33,784 nucleotides of DNA from Alphaproteobacteria bacterium (GTDB taxonomy: Bacteria; Pseudomonadota; Alphaproteobacteria; Rickettsiales; 21-14-0-20-44-7): positions 1-33,784 of the forward strand of contig JABDBO010000003.1 of assembly GCA_013288575.1 (NCBI GenBank), read 5' to 3'. Shown here piece by piece: positions 1 to 8,318 of this stretch. The first letter of the stretch is position 1. Each line of letters begins with the position of its first letter. The notes beneath the pieces are model-generated. The model saw only the letters and a list, made by a program, of their open reading frames with translations. It was not told the DNA's origin and did no database searches. The position numbers were made by a program, and so were the translations under genes.

Positions 1-986
1 AACCGAAATTCATCATCCCAATCGCCGCTCGCGAGGGTGACAACATCACCAAAAAATCCGAAAACATGAAGTGGTACAAAGGCCCGGCCATCACCGAAGC
101 GCTTGACCAATTCCAACTCTTGCCAGCCCCAACTGAACTGCCGCTCCGTTTCCCGGTGCAGGACGTCTACAAATTCGACGAACGCCGCATCATCGTCGGC
201 CGCATCGAATCCGGCACTTTGAAAATCGGCGATAAAGTAATCTTCAACCCAAGCAATCGCGTTGAAACCGTAAAATCTATCGAGAACTGGAATTCACCTG
301 CGCAAACGCAAGTAAGCGCCGGAATGTCCGTCGGCATCACATTAGAAAGACAAATTTTCGTCGAACGCGGCCAAGTCGCCAGCCACATCGAAGATGCCCC
401 AAAACTTACAAACATTCTTCGCGCCAAACTCTTCTGGCTGCATGACCGCGCGCTTGAAGAAGGCAAAAAATACAAACTAAAACTCGCCACTGCCGAGTAC
501 CAAGTCGAAGTTAAAAAAGTCGAAAAAATTATCGACACATCAGACCTTGCACATTCTGACAGCAAAAAACTTGAACGCTTAGGCGTTGGCGAAGTAATCC
601 TTCGCAGCCGCACATTGATGAGCGTTGATGATTTCACCAACAATCAGCACATGGGCCGCTTCATGCTGCTCGATGGTTACGACGTTTCCGGCGGCGGCAT
701 TATCGACACTCAAGGTTTCGCTGACCAACGCAAAGACACCGACATCAAATCTGAAAACATCAAATCGGTAGATTTCAAAATCACCCGCAAAGAGCGCGAA
801 CTAGTCAACGGCCACCGCGGCGGCGTAATGTGGTTCTCTGGTCTTTCCGGTTCCGGCAAATCCACACTCGCCAATGAACTGATGACCCGCCTCTACCGCA
901 AAGGTTTGAACGTTTATGTGTTAGATGGCGACAACGTCCGCCAGGGCTTAAAGTTGCAAATTTATTCGCGGATTCCGGCACAATAG
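1..986 (+). CDS. cysNC: Bifunctional sulfate adenylyltransferase subunit 1/adenylylsulfate kinase (CysN/CysC fusion), 5' partial, truncated in the CysC domain
   Basis: Frame of ORF 66..986 is open back to base 3 (PKFIIPIAAREGDNITKKSENMKWYKGP, CysN-like). CysC P-loop GLSGSGKSTLANEL and DGDNVRQGL are at the end, then frame is lost. Confidence 0.85.
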   Translation, partial: PKFIIPIAAREGDNITKKSENMKWYKGPAITEALDQFQLLPAPTELPLRFPVQDVYKFDERRIIVGRIESGTLKIGDKVIFNPSNRVETVKSIENWNSPAQTQVSAGMSVGITLERQIFVERGQVASHIEDAPKLTNILRAKLFWLHDRALEEGKKYKLKLATAEYQVEVKKVEKIIDTSDLAHSDSKKLERLGVGEVILRSRTLMSVDDFTNNQHMGRFMLLDGYDVSGGGIIDTQGFADQRKDTDIKSENIKSVDFKITRKERELVNGHRGGVMWFSGLSGSGKSTLANELMTRLYRKGLNVYVLDGDNVRQGLKLQIYSRIPAQ

Positions 987-1318
987 TTATCACCAGTTTC
1001 ATCAGCCCATATAAAAAAGAGCGCGACCACGCGAGATCAATCGCGCCAGAAAACTTCCACTCGGTTTACATCAAGGCTGATTTAAAAACCGTCGAAGCGC
1101 GTGACCCGAAAGGCCTCTACAAAAAAGCCCGCAAAGGTGAAATCAAAAACTTCACTGGGGTTGATGATGTTTACGAAGAGCCGGAAAATGCTGATCTCAC
1201 CATCGACACCGCCACCACTTCACTCGACCGCAGCATCGAAATTTTGATGACTTATGTTGACGAAAACTTCGTTAAACCAATCCGCGAAGCGGCTGATTTC
1301 GGAGGGGCGGATATATGA
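953..1318 (+). pseudogene. Out-of-frame C-terminal part of the CysC (APS kinase) domain
   Basis: Frame from 953 reads VANLFADSGTIVITSFISPYKKERDHARSIAPENFHSVYIKADLKTVEARDPKGLYKKARKGEIKNFTGVDDVYEEPENADLTIDT..., the APS kinase C-terminus; it has no start of its own and is in another frame from 1..986. Confidence 0.8.
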
Positions 1319-1759
1319 CGCATACTCAATTCACATTCGATACCGCGATCGATTATTTCATGCTGCTCTGCGTGATAATCATCTTATTTAGAGTTCTGAA
1401 AGAATTAGGCAGAATAAAAAATTTGAAAACTAACGGCTGCATTGTTAAAGGAACTTTCATTGATAAAAAACTTTGCGAAACATTAAGTGGAAACAGCGTT
1501 TTCTGCAAAATTTCGTATTACTTTGTGGATGAAAAAAAATAATCGCTATGAAATGCCAATTTCTATATTCAATTGGAAATATAGAAAAGCCAAAGCTGGA
1601 GATGAAATTATTATAACTTACGATAAGAACAATCCTAATCGGGCTTTTATCAAAGAGGATATTAATCAACATATTAACACATACTATATTTTGGCAGGAC
1701 TATTTGTTATCCTACTTACTCTCAAAATAATTAGACTATCTGGAATAATAGAAACATAA
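1315..1759 (+). pseudogene. DUF3592-like small membrane protein split by a +1 frameshift at an A8 tract
   Basis: ORFs 1315..1542 and 1487..1759 join as ...ISYYFVDEKNNRYEMPISIFNWKYRKAKAGDEIIITYDKNNPNRAF... if one A is removed from 1532-1539; TM segments at both ends; start ATG overlaps the cysC-frame TGA (ATGA). Confidence 0.6.
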
Positions 1760-4700
1760 TGACCAACCTAAACCTCTCTCACAACCTGCAATTCCAAGAT
1801 CTCTACGCCCGCGACGGGCTAGCGAAGGTTGATGCCGCATTCGTAAAATTTTTGGAAGCCGCCAACATCGAACTCCACAATAAATTCGTTGCCGCCCGCA
1901 CCAACCCTGAAAGCTTGGAAAAGAAAGACGAATCCAACCTCCTAATCGCCATCGCGCCAATCCTCGAAGATTTCATCAGTGAGCTTTTCAACATCCGCGA
2001 AGCCGTCACCAAACTCCAATTCGCACACAACGAACTCGGCGATCTCTTCACCGCAAAACGCCTCTTCGTCCAACGCGCCGCGGCTAAGTTTTCTAAACCG
2101 GCCGAGCTGCCGGAATTAAATGGGGAAGAATTACAGCAACAACTCCTCCAGCTTTGTCATTCCCGCGAAGGCGGGAATCCAGGGTCGCAAACTCCACAGC
2201 TGGATCCCAGCCTACGCTGGGATGACTGGGAGCTGGAATTATCACGCCATATTATAAAATGGATGGACGCGGGTGACATCGAAAAACAAACCATCGCCGC
2301 CAAATACGCCAATTGGGCGAGCAATAACGAGCACATCGTAAAACACTCAACCATTTTCAAAAAACCAAAAAAACTAGATTTCACTAATCTCGTGCCGATG
2401 GAAACCATCCAGTTCAACGGCGTCACCATGCAGCGCCTGCCCGAACACGAATGGCGCGCCCGCGATGGCTTTGCACTGACCGACCAAGGCGGCTCACTAA
2501 CCTACGCCCTCGACCAGGCCAATTACTGCATCTACTGCCACAATCAAGGCAAAGACCAATGCTCCAAAGGCATGTGGGAAGCGAAAGAGCCAGTTAAAAT
2601 TGTCAAAAAATCGCCAACCAATGTCAACCTCGCTGGCTGCCCATTAGAAGAAAAAATCTCCGAAATGAACATGGTCAAAGCGCAAGGCTTCACCATCGGC
2701 GCGCTCGGAATTGTCACCGTCGATAACCCAATGTGCGCCGGCACCGGCCACCGGATTTGCAATGATTGCATGAAGAGCTGCATCTACCAAAAACAATCCC
2801 CGGTCGATATCCCGCAAGTCGAAACCCGTTCGCTTAAAGACGTGCTCAACCTCCCATGGGGCTTCGAAATCTATTCGCTATTAACCCGCTGGAACCCATT
2901 AAATCTCGCACGCCCATTACCAAAACCCGACACCGGCTATAAAGTATTGGTCGCCGGCTTAGGCCCCGCCGGATTTACGCTGGCCCATCATTTAATGAAT
3001 GACGGCCACACAGTCGTCGGCATCGACGGCTTAAAAATCGAACCTGTAGCGGAACAATATTCCGGCGTAAAATCCGATGGCTCACGCACACCATTCAAAC
3101 CAATAAAAGACATCAACGAAATAAAAGAAAACCTCTCCGAACGCACACTCGCCGGTTTCGGCGGCGTCGCCGAATATGGCATCACCGTCCGCTGGGATAA
3201 AAACTTCCTAAAAATCATCCGCCTCCTCCTCGAACGCCGCGCCCAATTCACCATGATCGGCGGCGTCAGATTCGGCAGCAACATCACTTACAGCCAAGCC
3301 TTCGACTTAGGATTCGACCACATCGCTCTCGCTATGGGCGCCGGAAAACCAACCGTCGTTGACATGAAAAACGGCCTCGCCCGCGGCGTACGCACCGCCA
3401 GTGATTTCCTCATGGCCCTCCAACTCACAGGTGCCGCCAAAAAAGACAGCATCGCCAACCTCACCGTGCGCCTCCCCGTAGTAGTAATCGGCGGCGGCCT
3501 CACCGCAGTCGACTCAGCGACTGAATCCATGGCCTATTACCCTATCCAAGTAGAAAAATTCCTGACGAGAGTTGAAGCCATCGGCCGCGAAAAATATTTC
3601 GCCAAATTAAACGAAGAAGAAAAACTGGTCGCCGAAGAATTTATTTCTCACGCCAAACAACTCCGAAACTCAAAACACGAAACTCAGAAACTTTTAAACG
3701 AATGGGGCGGCGTAACTTTGGCTTACCGCAAAAATCTCCAAGACGCGCCAAGCTATCGCCTAAACCACGAAGAAGTCGAACTCGCCTTCCAGGAAGGCAT
3801 CAACTTCCTCGGCGATGCAACTCCGGTTGAAGTCATCCTCGACAAATTCGGCCATGCTGAAAAGCTCCGCGTCAAAATCGGCACCGAAGAAAAAATCATC
3901 CCCGCCCGCACCATATTAATGGCCGCCGGCACCAGCCCAAACACCATTGCCGCCCGCGAAGAGCCGGAACATTTCGAACTCGATGGCAAATATTTCCGCA
4001 TGATCGATGAGAATGGCGAAATCAAAAAACCAGAATGGATTTCCAAACCATCCAAGGCCAATGTCCTGATGAATATAGACCAGTCTGGCAAAGCCATCAG
4101 CTTCTTCGGCGATTTACACCCTGATTATGCCGGCAACGTAGTAAAAGCCATGGGCAGCGCCAAACAAGGCTACCCGGTCGTCAGCCGCATCCTCGCCAAA
4201 GCCAAACCGAAAAACATCAACACAAATTTCAACCACCTGCTTCGCGCCAAAGTCCACGATGTCGTGCGCCTAACGCCCACAATCATCGAAGTAATCGTCC
4301 ACGCACCGCTTGCCGCGCAAAACTTCCAACCCGGCCAATTCTACAGATTACAAAATTACGAAGCTTTCGCTCCAAAACTCGAAACCCGAAACTCGGAACT
4401 CGAAACTACCTTAGCAATGGAAGGCCTAGCGCTTACTGGCGCCTGGGTTGATAAAGAAAAAGGCCTCATGTCCACCATCGTCTTAGAAATGGGCGGCAGC
4501 AGCGACCTCTGCGCCCACCTCAAGAAAGGCGAACCAGTAGTGCTCATGGGCCCAACCGGCACACCAACTGAAATCCCGAAAAATGAAACCGTCATGTTGG
4601 TCGGCGGCGGATTAGGCAATGCCGTATTATTCTCCATCGGCAAAGCCATGCGCGAAAACGGTTGCAAAGTTCTCTATTTCGCCGGCTACAAAAAACCAAG

Positions 4701-5262
4701 CGACCGCTACAAAATCGAAGAAATCGAAGCCGCATCAGATGTCGTAATCTGGGCCTGCGACGAAGCCGCTGATTTCCACCCCAACCGCAAGAACGACCGC
4801 TTCTTCACCGGCAACATCGTCCAAGCAATCGAAGCTTACGCCACCGGTAAACTCGGCGACACAATAATCAAAACCCAAGACGTCGAACATGTCGTCGTCA
4901 TCGGCAGTGACCGCATGATGGCCGCCGTCGGCTTTGCGCGCCACAACCAGTTAAAACCATATTTGAAAAACAACCACATCGCCATCGGCTCAATCAACTC
5001 ACCGATGCAATGCATGATGAAAGAAATCTGCGCCCAATGCCTGCAACGCCACGTTGACCCTGAAACCGGCAAAGAATTCTTCGTCTACAGCTGCTTCAAC
5101 CAAGACCAAAAACTGGATTTTGTTGATTTCAATTTCCTCAACGACCGCCTAAAACAAAACGGCGCGCAGGAGAAACTAACCGCCATGTGGATCAACAAAA
5201 CCCTCCACGAATTAGGCCTACGCCAGCAACACGCAGCACCTGCCGCTAAGGCGATGGGCTAA
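1759..5262 (+). CDS. Large FAD/NAD(P)-dependent oxidoreductase: GltD-like N-terminal part fused to a PyrK/ferredoxin-NADP reductase-like C-terminal part
   Basis: Cys clusters (CIYCHNQGKDQC; CAGTGHRICNDCMKSC), dinucleotide motifs YKVLVAGLGPAGF and VVVIGGGLTAVDSA, C-terminal FQPGQFYRLQNYE, VMLVGGGLGNAVLF and SPMQCMMKEICAQC. Confidence 0.8.
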   Translation: MTNLNLSHNLQFQDLYARDGLAKVDAAFVKFLEAANIELHNKFVAARTNPESLEKKDESNLLIAIAPILEDFISELFNIREAVTKLQFAHNELGDLFTAKRLFVQRAAAKFSKPAELPELNGEELQQQLLQLCHSREGGNPGSQTPQLDPSLRWDDWELELSRHIIKWMDAGDIEKQTIAAKYANWASNNEHIVKHSTIFKKPKKLDFTNLVPMETIQFNGVTMQRLPEHEWRARDGFALTDQGGSLTYALDQANYCIYCHNQGKDQCSKGMWEAKEPVKIVKKSPTNVNLAGCPLEEKISEMNMVKAQGFTIGALGIVTVDNPMCAGTGHRICNDCMKSCIYQKQSPVDIPQVETRSLKDVLNLPWGFEIYSLLTRWNPLNLARPLPKPDTGYKVLVAGLGPAGFTLAHHLMNDGHTVVGIDGLKIEPVAEQYSGVKSDGSRTPFKPIKDINEIKENLSERTLAGFGGVAEYGITVRWDKNFLKIIRLLLERRAQFTMIGGVRFGSNITYSQAFDLGFDHIALAMGAGKPTVVDMKNGLARGVRTASDFLMALQLTGAAKKDSIANLTVRLPVVVIGGGLTAVDSATESMAYYPIQVEKFLTRVEAIGREKYFAKLNEEEKLVAEEFISHAKQLRNSKHETQKLLNEWGGVTLAYRKNLQDAPSYRLNHEEVELAFQEGINFLGDATPVEVILDKFGHAEKLRVKIGTEEKIIPARTILMAAGTSPNTIAAREEPEHFELDGKYFRMIDENGEIKKPEWISKPSKANVLMNIDQSGKAISFFGDLHPDYAGNVVKAMGSAKQGYPVVSRILAKAKPKNINTNFNHLLRAKVHDVVRLTPTIIEVIVHAPLAAQNFQPGQFYRLQNYEAFAPKLETRNSELETTLAMEGLALTGAWVDKEKGLMSTIVLEMGGSSDLCAHLKKGEPVVLMGPTGTPTEIPKNETVMLVGGGLGNAVLFSIGKAMRENGCKVLYFAGYKKPSDRYKIEEIEAASDVVIWACDEAADFHPNRKNDRFFTGNIVQAIEAYATGKLGDTIIKTQDVEHVVVIGSDRMMAAVGFARHNQLKPYLKNNHIAIGSINSPMQCMMKEICAQCLQRHVDPETGKEFFVYSCFNQDQKLDFVDFNFLNDRLKQNGAQEKLTAMWINKTLHELGLRQQHAAPAAKAMG
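2156..2226. repeat. Double-hairpin palindromic element (GTCATTCC...GGGATGAC) inserted in frame within the oxidoreductase CDS
   Basis: gtcattcccgcgaaggcgggaatccagggtcgcaaactccacagctggatcccagcctacgctgggatgac; encodes CHSREGGNPGSQTPQLDPSLRWDDW. Confidence 0.85.
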
Positions 5263-5265
5263 GAT

Positions 5266-5736
5266 ATGAAAAAATCATCAGTTATTATCTTCGCTACCTT
5301 TCTTATATGCACCACCGGCTGCAGTAAAAAACCTGTAAATCCTGTTCCTACTTCATTAGAAATTATTTGTGGTGGCGGATTTGGCGGGGCCACTAAATCA
5401 ACATTAGAGAATGGAAAAATAATTCAATCTCCATATTCGCAACCAACCAATAAAACAGTCACCGACATTACTTATGTCGAATGGCAGGATTTTAGAAATA
5501 GTCTGGATAAAATTAACGTCTGGAATTGGCCAAAATCTTGCTCAAGACAAATATTTGATGGTGGTGGTTGCAGCATAAAAATTGTCTATGCTGACAAAAC
5601 ATTAGATAATAAATATTCTAACTCTTATCCTTCAAGTTCCGGCAAATGCATTGATGAATCATACCTGGCAAAAGATTATAATTCTTTCTGGGAAGCCTGG
5701 CGCAAATTGATGAAATTCCATCCACAGAATAATTAG
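5266..5736 (+). CDS. Putative lipoprotein, hypothetical
   Basis: 156 aa; signal MKKSSVIIFATFLICTTGC with lipobox-like Cys; AT-rich relative to neighbours. Confidence 0.65.
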   Translation: MKKSSVIIFATFLICTTGCSKKPVNPVPTSLEIICGGGFGGATKSTLENGKIIQSPYSQPTNKTVTDITYVEWQDFRNSLDKINVWNWPKSCSRQIFDGGGCSIKIVYADKTLDNKYSNSYPSSSGKCIDESYLAKDYNSFWEAWRKLMKFHPQNN

Positions 5737-5859
5737 CTTAAACCACGCGCCACAAACGCCCCGTTTTCAAAAATCTGGTTCTTCCCATAAGTAAACGGCG
5801 CACCCTCCGGCGTCACAACTGAACCACCAGCACTTTGCAAAATCGCCTGGCCTGCCGCC
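5736..5859 (-). pseudogene. Duplicated 3'-terminal fragment of cysQ
   Basis: 124 bp collinear with 7572-7695 (3' end of cysQ); about 6 mismatches and no indels by eye. Confidence 0.9.
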
Positions 5860-5874
5860 AAAGCGATGGGTTAA
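5851..5874 (+). repeat. Duplicate of the last 24 bp of the oxidoreductase gene (5239-5262)
   Basis: cctgccgccaaagcgatgggttaa vs cctgccgctaaggcgatgggctaa (3 mismatches); both read PAAKAMG-stop. Confidence 0.8.
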
Positions 5875-6056
5875 TTATCCAAAAGTTTCTTAATCTGGCT
5901 TAGACGCAATTTCAAAACCCTCGCCACAACTTCCGGCTCAATTCCCGCCTTCAATGCAATTTTTGCCGAAATTAATCTACTTTTCACAAACCCAGCCGGA
6001 TTCAACCTTTCTTGTCTTTCTGCCTCTTCCAGCAATTCTTCTGCAAACGGTTTCAT
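5871..6056 (-). CDS. Small hypothetical protein (61 aa)
   Basis: ATG overlaps the TGA of the upstream 239-aa gene (ATGA), indicating translational coupling. Confidence 0.5.
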   Translation of the reverse strand: MKPFAEELLEEAERQERLNPAGFVKSRLISAKIALKAGIEPEVVARVLKLRLSQIKKLLDN

Positions 6057-6772
6057 ATTTCTCTCTCTGCCAATTTCCCTTTACAATATGAATGAAACCT
6101 CGCCATCGAATCAGCATCATATCTATCACGACTACCGGTCCAGTTAGTATCTATCATAAGTAACTGACCATATTTTCTGGGTTTTGGTTCATTAGTCATT
6201 CCATCCATATCAGCTATTGCCCAAGCGATTTTTGGATCATCACTACATGATTGCAAAAGTCTTGTTACAAACTCTCTTTCCTCTTTAGGAATAAAATGTT
6301 CATATTGATCAAGATTTTTGATCACACCTGGTCTGAATGACTCAACAGTATCTGGCACAAAGCCATATTTCAGCCAGGCATAACTGCCAATTTCCTCAGA
6401 AGCTACTCTAACTGTAGAGATTTCTTTCATTTCATATATATCTTCCATGTTAACCAACATCTGGGTTGCTGATGCCTTTTGTTGATTTATAAATACATAA
6501 CCTGCAATTAGCTTGGCCTCACCTTCACCAATTTTAAAACAAAAATCAGAATGCTGAATTCTTTGCTGAAATAAATCTATCTGAATTGTTAAAAAACCAG
6601 CTGCATCTACATATAATACAATTTTCTCATACGGCTCCCACGGCGGCATTCCCCTTTTCAATATCTGATATATTTCTTGCGGCGCGCAACCTGGGAAAAA
6701 ACGTTGCCAAAAAATATCTGATTTATGCCCTGTAATGCCTTGCGGGGTTAATAAAATATCATCGTCTCTCAT
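6053..6772 (-). CDS. Hypothetical protein, paralogue of the interrupted gene 6835-7539
   Basis: Shares PQEIYQILKRGMPP, SATQxLxNMxxIYE, GSYAWLKxGFVP and DPKIAWxIAD with the neighbouring copy. Confidence 0.6.
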   Translation of the reverse strand: MRDDDILLTPQGITGHKSDIFWQRFFPGCAPQEIYQILKRGMPPWEPYEKIVLYVDAAGFLTIQIDLFQQRIQHSDFCFKIGEGEAKLIAGYVFINQQKASATQMLVNMEDIYEMKEISTVRVASEEIGSYAWLKYGFVPDTVESFRPGVIKNLDQYEHFIPKEEREFVTRLLQSCSDDPKIAWAIADMDGMTNEPKPRKYGQLLMIDTNWTGSRDRYDADSMARFHSYCKGKLAEREI

Positions 6773-6834
6773 TAAATAATATTGGCCGGATAAAGTTAAT
6801 AATTAGTTACTTTATTAATTAACTATTTAAATGA

Positions 6835-7539
6835 CTAGGCCAACCCTTTCTCCGCTAATTTTTCCTGGCAATATGCATTGAATCTTTCCATACTTTCTGG
6901 GTCTTTCCGATCTAGTTTACCACCCCAATTAGTGCCTATAGTAAGCAATTGCCCAAGTTTTAAAGAGCCCGGTTCAGAGATAAAACTTTCTAAATCTGCA
7001 ATCACCCAGGCAATTTTTGGATCAGAAGATTGCAAAATCCCCAGCACAATTTCCCTATCCCACGGGCTTACTAAATTAGCATCCATATTCACTATTACAC
7101 GTTCTTTGAATGATTCAATATCACCTGGCACAAAACCTAATTTTAGCCACGCATAACTGCCAACTTCACATGCACCTACTGTAACCGTATCAATATCAAG
7201 CGCCTCATAAATTTCATTCATATTAGCCAAAAGTTGCGTGGCCGAGCCTGTGGTCTTCTTAAAATAAACTGCAGTATCAGAAAAATAACTATTACCATTC
7301 GTAAAATTAAATACAAAATATGATTAGTGAGCTCCATTGCAATAAAAATTCATTTTTATTTTGAATGAATCATCAGAAACAGAAAATGTTACTTCTTCTT
7401 TTTTATCATACGGCGGCATTCCCCTTTTCAATATCTGATAAATTTCTTGCGGCTCGTGATTTGGAAAAGTCTTTTGCCAAAACTCCTGAGCTTCTTTCCC
7501 CAGATTACCATTAGGACCAAGATTAAATTCTAATTCCAT
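6835..7539 (-). pseudogene. Second paralogue of the 239-aa family, interrupted by one in-frame TAA (7324-7326)
   Basis: ORFs 7324..7539 and 6835..7230 are in the same frame; intervening codons read SYFVFNFTNGNSYFSDTAVYFKKTTGSATQLLANMNEIYEAL without another stop. Confidence 0.75.
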
Positions 7540-7562
7540 TATAAAATTCTAGAACTTAACTA

Positions 7563-8309
7563 TTAAGATTGGCTTAAACCACGCGCCACAAACGCCCCGT
7601 TTTCAAAAATCTGGTTCTTCCCATAAGTAAACGGCGCACCTTCCGGCGTTACAACGCTACCACCAGCACTTTGCAAAATTGCCTGGCCTGCCGCCGTGTC
7701 CCATTCCATCGTCCGGCCAAAACGCGGGTAAATATCGGCCGCACCTTCCGCAATTAAACAAAACTTCAGCGAACTTGCCGCAGCCACTAATTTCAAATCT
7801 TTAAATTTTGATTTCTGGCTTTCAATATAATGTTTCGTCTCATCATCCATATGGTTGCGGCTGCCCACAATCACCACTCCATCATCCGGCATATGACGGC
7901 AGCGAATTTCCTTCCCATTCTTAAATGCCTTTTTGCCGTCGCCCCAATATTCATCACCACTCACCGGAACATAAATCACCCCGGCCATCGCTTTAAAATC
8001 CTTAACCAAGCCAATATTTACCGTAAACTCACCACTCCCACGAATAAACCCCTTCGTCCCATCCAGCGGATCAACCAAAAAGAAGGTGCCGGAAGTCTGG
8101 CGGTCTTTCGCCCCTTCCTCCGAAACTATTGGAATATCAGGGAAATGCGCTTTGAGCTCCGCCACAATATAGTCATTCGCCGCCATATCCGCCAATGTTA
8201 CGGGTGAATCATCAGCTTTTACAGTGGCCCCAAATTCGCCCTTGTAATAGCCCATAATTATCTTTCCCGCTTGCTTTGCAATATGTGTTAATCTATTAAT
8301 GTCAGCCAA
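7563..8309 (-). CDS. cysQ: 3'(2'),5'-bisphosphate nucleotidase CysQ
   Basis: Inositol monophosphatase-family motifs: PIVSEEG, FFLVDPLDGTKGFI, EWDTAAGQAIL. Confidence 0.9.
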   Translation of the reverse strand: MADINRLTHIAKQAGKIIMGYYKGEFGATVKADDSPVTLADMAANDYIVAELKAHFPDIPIVSEEGAKDRQTSGTFFLVDPLDGTKGFIRGSGEFTVNIGLVKDFKAMAGVIYVPVSGDEYWGDGKKAFKNGKEIRCRHMPDDGVVIVGSRNHMDDETKHYIESQKSKFKDLKLVAAASSLKFCLIAEGAADIYPRFGRTMEWDTAAGQAILQSAGGSVVTPEGAPFTYGKNQIFENGAFVARGLSQS

Positions 8310-8318
8310 AATAACTCC

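Noticed and set aside
167-643. 158-aa minus-strand ORF opposite cysN
   Set aside because: Antisense to a clear conserved CDS; shadow ORF from codon bias. Same for the many minus-strand ORFs inside the oxidoreductase, gdh, fliI and metC genes.
1736-1960. 74-aa minus-strand ORF at the start of the oxidoreductase gene
   Set aside because: Overlaps a strong CDS and has low-complexity Arg/Trp composition; not credible.
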